The translations under genes were made by a program, and so were the position numbers. From JBJMLO01 sp045805265 (GTDB lineage Bacteria > Actinomycetota > UBA4738 > JACQTL01), in contig JBJMLO010000004.1 in the NCBI GenBank assembly GCA_045805265.1, forward strand, positions 1 to 64,000: a DNA stretch of 64,000 nucleotides. Reading direction: 5' to 3'. This document shows positions 61,467 through 64,000 of this stretch, in pieces (the first letter of the stretch is position 1; every line of letters starts with the position of its first letter). Under the pieces are notes generated by a model, which was not told the DNA's origin, searched no databases, and worked only from the letters and a program-made list of their open reading frames with translations.

Positions 61467-62347
61467 AGCCGCCGCCGTTCGCGTACGCGGTTCCCCGCAC
61501 GGTAGACCAGACGCTCGCGCTGTTGGCCGGCGCGCCGGACGACACCAGTCTCCTGGCCGGGGGGCAGAGCCTGGTCCCCCTGCTGAACATGCGCCTGGCT
61601 CGCCCGACGAACGTGGTCGACCTGAACCGGGTCGAGGGGCTCGGGTCGATCGAGGCCGCCAACGGGACCGTCCGCATCGGGTCGATGGTTCGCCAGCGAA
61701 CGCTCGAGACGGACCCGCTCGTCCAGGAACGGCTGCCGCTCGTCCGTGAGGCTGTGAGCCATGCCGGCCATTTGGCCATCCGGACGCGGGGGACGATCGG
61801 GGGAAGCCTCGCCCACGCCGATCCAGCGGCCGAGCTGCCAACCACGATGGTGGCGCTGGGCGCCCGGATGGTCGTGCGGCGGGCGACGGGGAACGATCGG
61901 GTGGTGCCGGCGGCCGCGTTCTTCCTGGGACCCCTGACCACGGCGGTCGAACCGGGCGAGTTGCTCACCGCCGTCGAGATCGACGCCCCTCCGGCCGGCA
62001 CCGGATGGGCGTTCCTCGAGGTGGCCCGGGTCCACGGGGCGTTCGCCCTGGTCGGCGTGGCCGCGCTGGTCCGAACCGACGCCGGAGGACACATCGATGC
62101 AGCCAGCCTCGCGTTGTGCGGCGTCGGCGGAGCGCCGTACTCGCCGCCGGGGCTCGACGAGATGGTTCGCGGCGAGGCGCCCGGGGAGACGCTCTTCGGC
62201 GCGGTCGGCGATCGAGTGGCGGGATCGATCGATCCCCCGTCCGACAACCACGCGGGTGCGGAGTACCGGCGTCGGGTCGCCGGCGTCCTCACCCGCCGGG
62301 CGCTCGCGCTGGCCGCCCGGCGCGCTGATGCAGGAGCCGGTCGATGA
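61463..62347 (+). CDS. molybdenum hydroxylase FAD subunit, cluster 2
   Basis: 294 residues. FAD-binding motifs LLAGGQSLVPLLNMRLA and IRTRGTIGGSLAHADPAAEL are complete. The N-terminus (MKPPPFAYAVPRTVDQTLAL) is typical of CoxM-like subunits. The ATG overlaps the large-subunit stop (ATGA) and the stop overlaps the next ATG, so L, M and S are translationally coupled in the order L-M-S, unlike cluster 1. Confidence 0.87.
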   Translation: MKPPPFAYAVPRTVDQTLALLAGAPDDTSLLAGGQSLVPLLNMRLARPTNVVDLNRVEGLGSIEAANGTVRIGSMVRQRTLETDPLVQERLPLVREAVSHAGHLAIRTRGTIGGSLAHADPAAELPTTMVALGARMVVRRATGNDRVVPAAAFFLGPLTTAVEPGELLTAVEIDAPPAGTGWAFLEVARVHGAFALVGVAALVRTDAGGHIDAASLALCGVGGAPYSPPGLDEMVRGEAPGETLFGAVGDRVAGSIDPPSDNHAGAEYRRRVAGVLTRRALALAARRADAGAGR

Positions 62348-62886
62348 CCGACGCCACTGCGACCGCGGGAGAACGAGAGGCGATCGGTGATGAGACGCCG
62401 ACCCCGCGCCGGCACATCCGCGTCACGGTGAACGGCCGGGCGGTCGAGCGGGAGGTCGAGGCGCGGCGGCTCCTGGCGGACTTCCTGCGCGAGGACCTCG
62501 GCCTGCACGGGACGCACCTCGGCTGCGAGCAGGGGGTGTGCGGGGCGTGCACGGTGCTGGTGGACGGGGAGCCCATCCGGTCCTGCCTGATGCTGGCCGT
62601 GCAGGCCGACGAGGCGGAGGTCACGACGGTGGAGTCCCTCGCGGACGGCGAGCGGCTCCACCCGCTCCAGGAGGCCTTCCGCGAGCACCACGCGCTCCAG
62701 TGCGGCTTCTGCACCTCGGGATTCCTGTTGACGTCGCTGTACCTGATCGAACGGGGAGAGCACGTCGAGGACGAACGCGAGCTCCGCGAGGCGCTCTCCG
62801 GGAACCTGTGCCGGTGCACGGGCTACCAGAACATCGTCGACGCCGTCCAGGATGCCGCCAGGCGGCTCCGCCCGGGGGAGGGGTAG
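62344..62886 (+). CDS. molybdenum hydroxylase 2Fe-2S subunit, cluster 2
   Basis: 180 residues. Both clusters are visible: GCEQGVCGACTVLVDG and LQCGFCTSG plus NLCRCTGY. There is an extra N-terminal extension of about 24 residues (MTDATATAGEREAIG) before the ferredoxin-like domain, absent from the cluster 1 subunit. The stop is 6 bp before the regulator gene, so the FadR-type regulator is very likely in the same transcript. Confidence 0.87.
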   Translation: MTDATATAGEREAIGDETPTPRRHIRVTVNGRAVEREVEARRLLADFLREDLGLHGTHLGCEQGVCGACTVLVDGEPIRSCLMLAVQADEAEVTTVESLADGERLHPLQEAFREHHALQCGFCTSGFLLTSLYLIERGEHVEDERELREALSGNLCRCTGYQNIVDAVQDAARRLRPGEG

Positions 62887-62892
62887 GCGCCG

Positions 62893-63627
62893 ATGGCTAG
62901 GGCCGCGGTTCGGCTGGAGGCGCTGCGGAGCGTCCCGCTCAAGGAACAGGTGCTCCGGCAGCTCCGTCGGCTGATCGACGAGGGCGAGCTCGGTCCCGGT
63001 GACCAATTGCCGGCGGAGCGCGAGCTCGCCGATCGACTCGGCGTCAGCAGGGGGACCGTGCGCGAGGCCGTCCAGTTCCTCCACGCGCTCGGGCTCGTGG
63101 AGATCCGCCACGGCTCGGGGACGTTCGTCCGGAGCGACCGCAACGCGCTGCGTGACGAGTGGCGTGGGTGGACGCGGCGCCACTCCGAGACCGTCCGGAA
63201 CCTCATCGAGGTTCGCATGGGGCTGGAGTCGTTCGCCGCCGAGCTGGCCGCCGGGCGGCCGTCGGACGGAGGACTGGAGACGATGGCCGCCGCGCTCGAC
63301 CAGATGGAGGAGGCCGCCCAGGCGAACGACGTGGCCGCCCTCGTCCGCAGCGACGTCACGTTCCACCGGGGACTGTGCGAGGCGGCGGGCAACCCGGCGC
63401 TCGCGGAGCTGGCCGGGGAGCTGGGGGCCCGGCTGCTCCGGGAACGGGCGGCGACCTGGGACCTGCCGGGTCGCCCGCAGCGGTCCCTGGTCGAGCACCG
63501 CGAGATCTACGAGGCCGTCCGTCTCGGGAATCGGTTCCGCGCCCGCAGCGCGGTGCTCGCCCACCTGTCGAGCGTTCGGGACGACGTGGAAGGATTCGTG
63601 TCCGACAAGCCAAACGAAAGGAGCTGA
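62893..63627 (+). CDS. FadR-subfamily GntR transcriptional regulator
   Basis: 244 residues. Winged helix-turn-helix (LPAERELADRLGVSRGTVRE, AVQFLHALGLVEIRHGSGTF) at about residues 15-75, and an all-helical FCD ligand domain with metal-type ligands (DVTFHRGLCEAAGN and EHREIYEAVRLGN) in the C-terminal half. FCD regulators typically sense carboxylic acids. Being the fourth gene of the molybdenum hydroxylase operon, it most likely autoregulates the set in response to a pathway intermediate. No operator was pinned down. Confidence 0.85.
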   Translation: MARAAVRLEALRSVPLKEQVLRQLRRLIDEGELGPGDQLPAERELADRLGVSRGTVREAVQFLHALGLVEIRHGSGTFVRSDRNALRDEWRGWTRRHSETVRNLIEVRMGLESFAAELAAGRPSDGGLETMAAALDQMEEAAQANDVAALVRSDVTFHRGLCEAAGNPALAELAGELGARLLRERAATWDLPGRPQRSLVEHREIYEAVRLGNRFRARSAVLAHLSSVRDDVEGFVSDKPNERS

Positions 63628-63628
63628 C

Positions 63629-64000
63629 GTGTCCACAGAGCCGTACATCGATCCGCGCGTCACGGCGCTGATCGTGGTCGACATGCAGAAGGGGTTCTGC
63701 CATCCGGAGAGCAGGATGGAGAAGGCCGGGATCGGCACGGCCAACCAGCGGGCCACCATTCCGTACATCAAGCGGCTCGTGGGGATGGCCCGGGAGCACG
63801 AGATCCCCGTGTTCTGGTCGCGGCAGGTCCACTTCCCCGAGGACGTGACCCGCCGCCGCCGCCGCATCCCCTCGCACCAGGCGAAGCAGCAGTGGACGCC
63901 GTGCCTCCGGGGGACGTGGGAGGTCGAGTTCGCCGACGAGCTGGCGCCGGACATCCGCCCCGAGGACTACGTCATCGAGAAACACCGGGCGTCGGTGTTC
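63629..64000 (+). CDS. isochorismatase-family cysteine hydrolase, partial at window edge
   Basis: 124 codons are visible before the window ends. Catalytic Asp18 (LIVVDMQKGF) and Lys118 (IEKHRASVF) of the Asp-Lys-Cys triad are present; the Cys lies beyond the edge. Relatives include N-carbamoylsarcosine amidase, nicotinamidase and RutB. GTG 63629 overlaps nothing but follows AAGGAG, with the regulator stop 1 bp before it. In an operon with ring hydroxylase genes, deamidation or decarbamoylation of a ring-cleavage product fits. Confidence 0.82.
   Translation, partial: MSTEPYIDPRVTALIVVDMQKGFCHPESRMEKAGIGTANQRATIPYIKRLVGMAREHEIPVFWSRQVHFPEDVTRRRRRIPSHQAKQQWTPCLRGTWEVEFADELAPDIRPEDYVIEKHRASVF

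Overview
The window is about 70% GC, uses many GTG (and one likely TTG) starts, and shows TANNNT hexamers sitting 5-8 nt before GTG codons (leaderless-type genes). It also carries several LLM-class, probably F420-dependent, oxidoreductases. Together these suggest an uncultured soil-type actinobacterium (Actinomycetota). I cannot place it to genus. No rRNA, CRISPR array, transposase or integrase was seen. Three intact tRNA genes are present: Ser(TGA), Ser(GCT) and Arg(ACG).

Left part (1-13.9 kb): a small possible remnant, tRNA-Ser(TGA), a very large cyclase / STAND NTPase / WD40 signalling protein, a NUDIX hydrolase, a secreted penicillin-acylase-family amidase, small membrane and secreted proteins, tRNA-Ser(GCT) and a PhoD-like phosphatase.

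Accessory part (13.96-28 kb): the most unusual stretch. An intact tRNA-Arg(ACG) is followed by four head-to-tail units of 1.73-2.49 kb. Each carries one gene for a secreted beta-helix protein. Each unit boundary is a copy of the 3' part of tRNA-Arg, starting exactly at the anticodon loop: 42 bp, identical in copies 1-4, with a 1-nt deletion in copy 5. Inter-unit junctions carry the same pair of arm-like direct repeats on both sides of the core, as attP sites do. I interpret this as an array of single-gene cassettes integrated one after another at a tRNA by a tyrosine recombinase that is not encoded in the window. Downstream lie a three-gene ECF sigma / anti-sigma-like / lipoprotein operon, a broken second copy of the sigma gene, another secreted beta-helix protein and an MFS pseudogene.

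Middle part (28-38 kb): a DUF3311/SSS symporter pair, a secreted BNR-repeat protein, a DmdA-like folate-dependent demethylase homologue, an FG-GAP propeller protein, a lipoprotein with a glycosidase-like domain, an ABM-domain protein, a two-module protein and a D-2-hydroxyacid dehydrogenase.

Right part (38-64 kb): a long same-strand, tightly overlapping catabolic operon. It combines a three-subunit molybdenum hydroxylase, interleaved with two paralogous LLM oxidoreductases, with an opine dehydrogenase, an amidohydrolase, a KDPG-aldolase-family enzyme, two more LLM enzymes, an RraA-family protein, a KdgK-like kinase, a CMD/AhpD-fold protein and an aldo/keto reductase. After YceI, IlvD, an adenosine/adenine-deaminase-like protein, a CrtI-like oxidoreductase and OsmC comes a second molybdenum hydroxylase (L-M-S), followed by a FadR-type regulator and an isochorismatase-family hydrolase cut by the window edge. 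The mix of ring hydroxylases, LLM oxygenases, an amidohydrolase and a cysteine amidase suggests degradation of N-heterocycles or sugar acids, but the substrate cannot be read from sequence alone.
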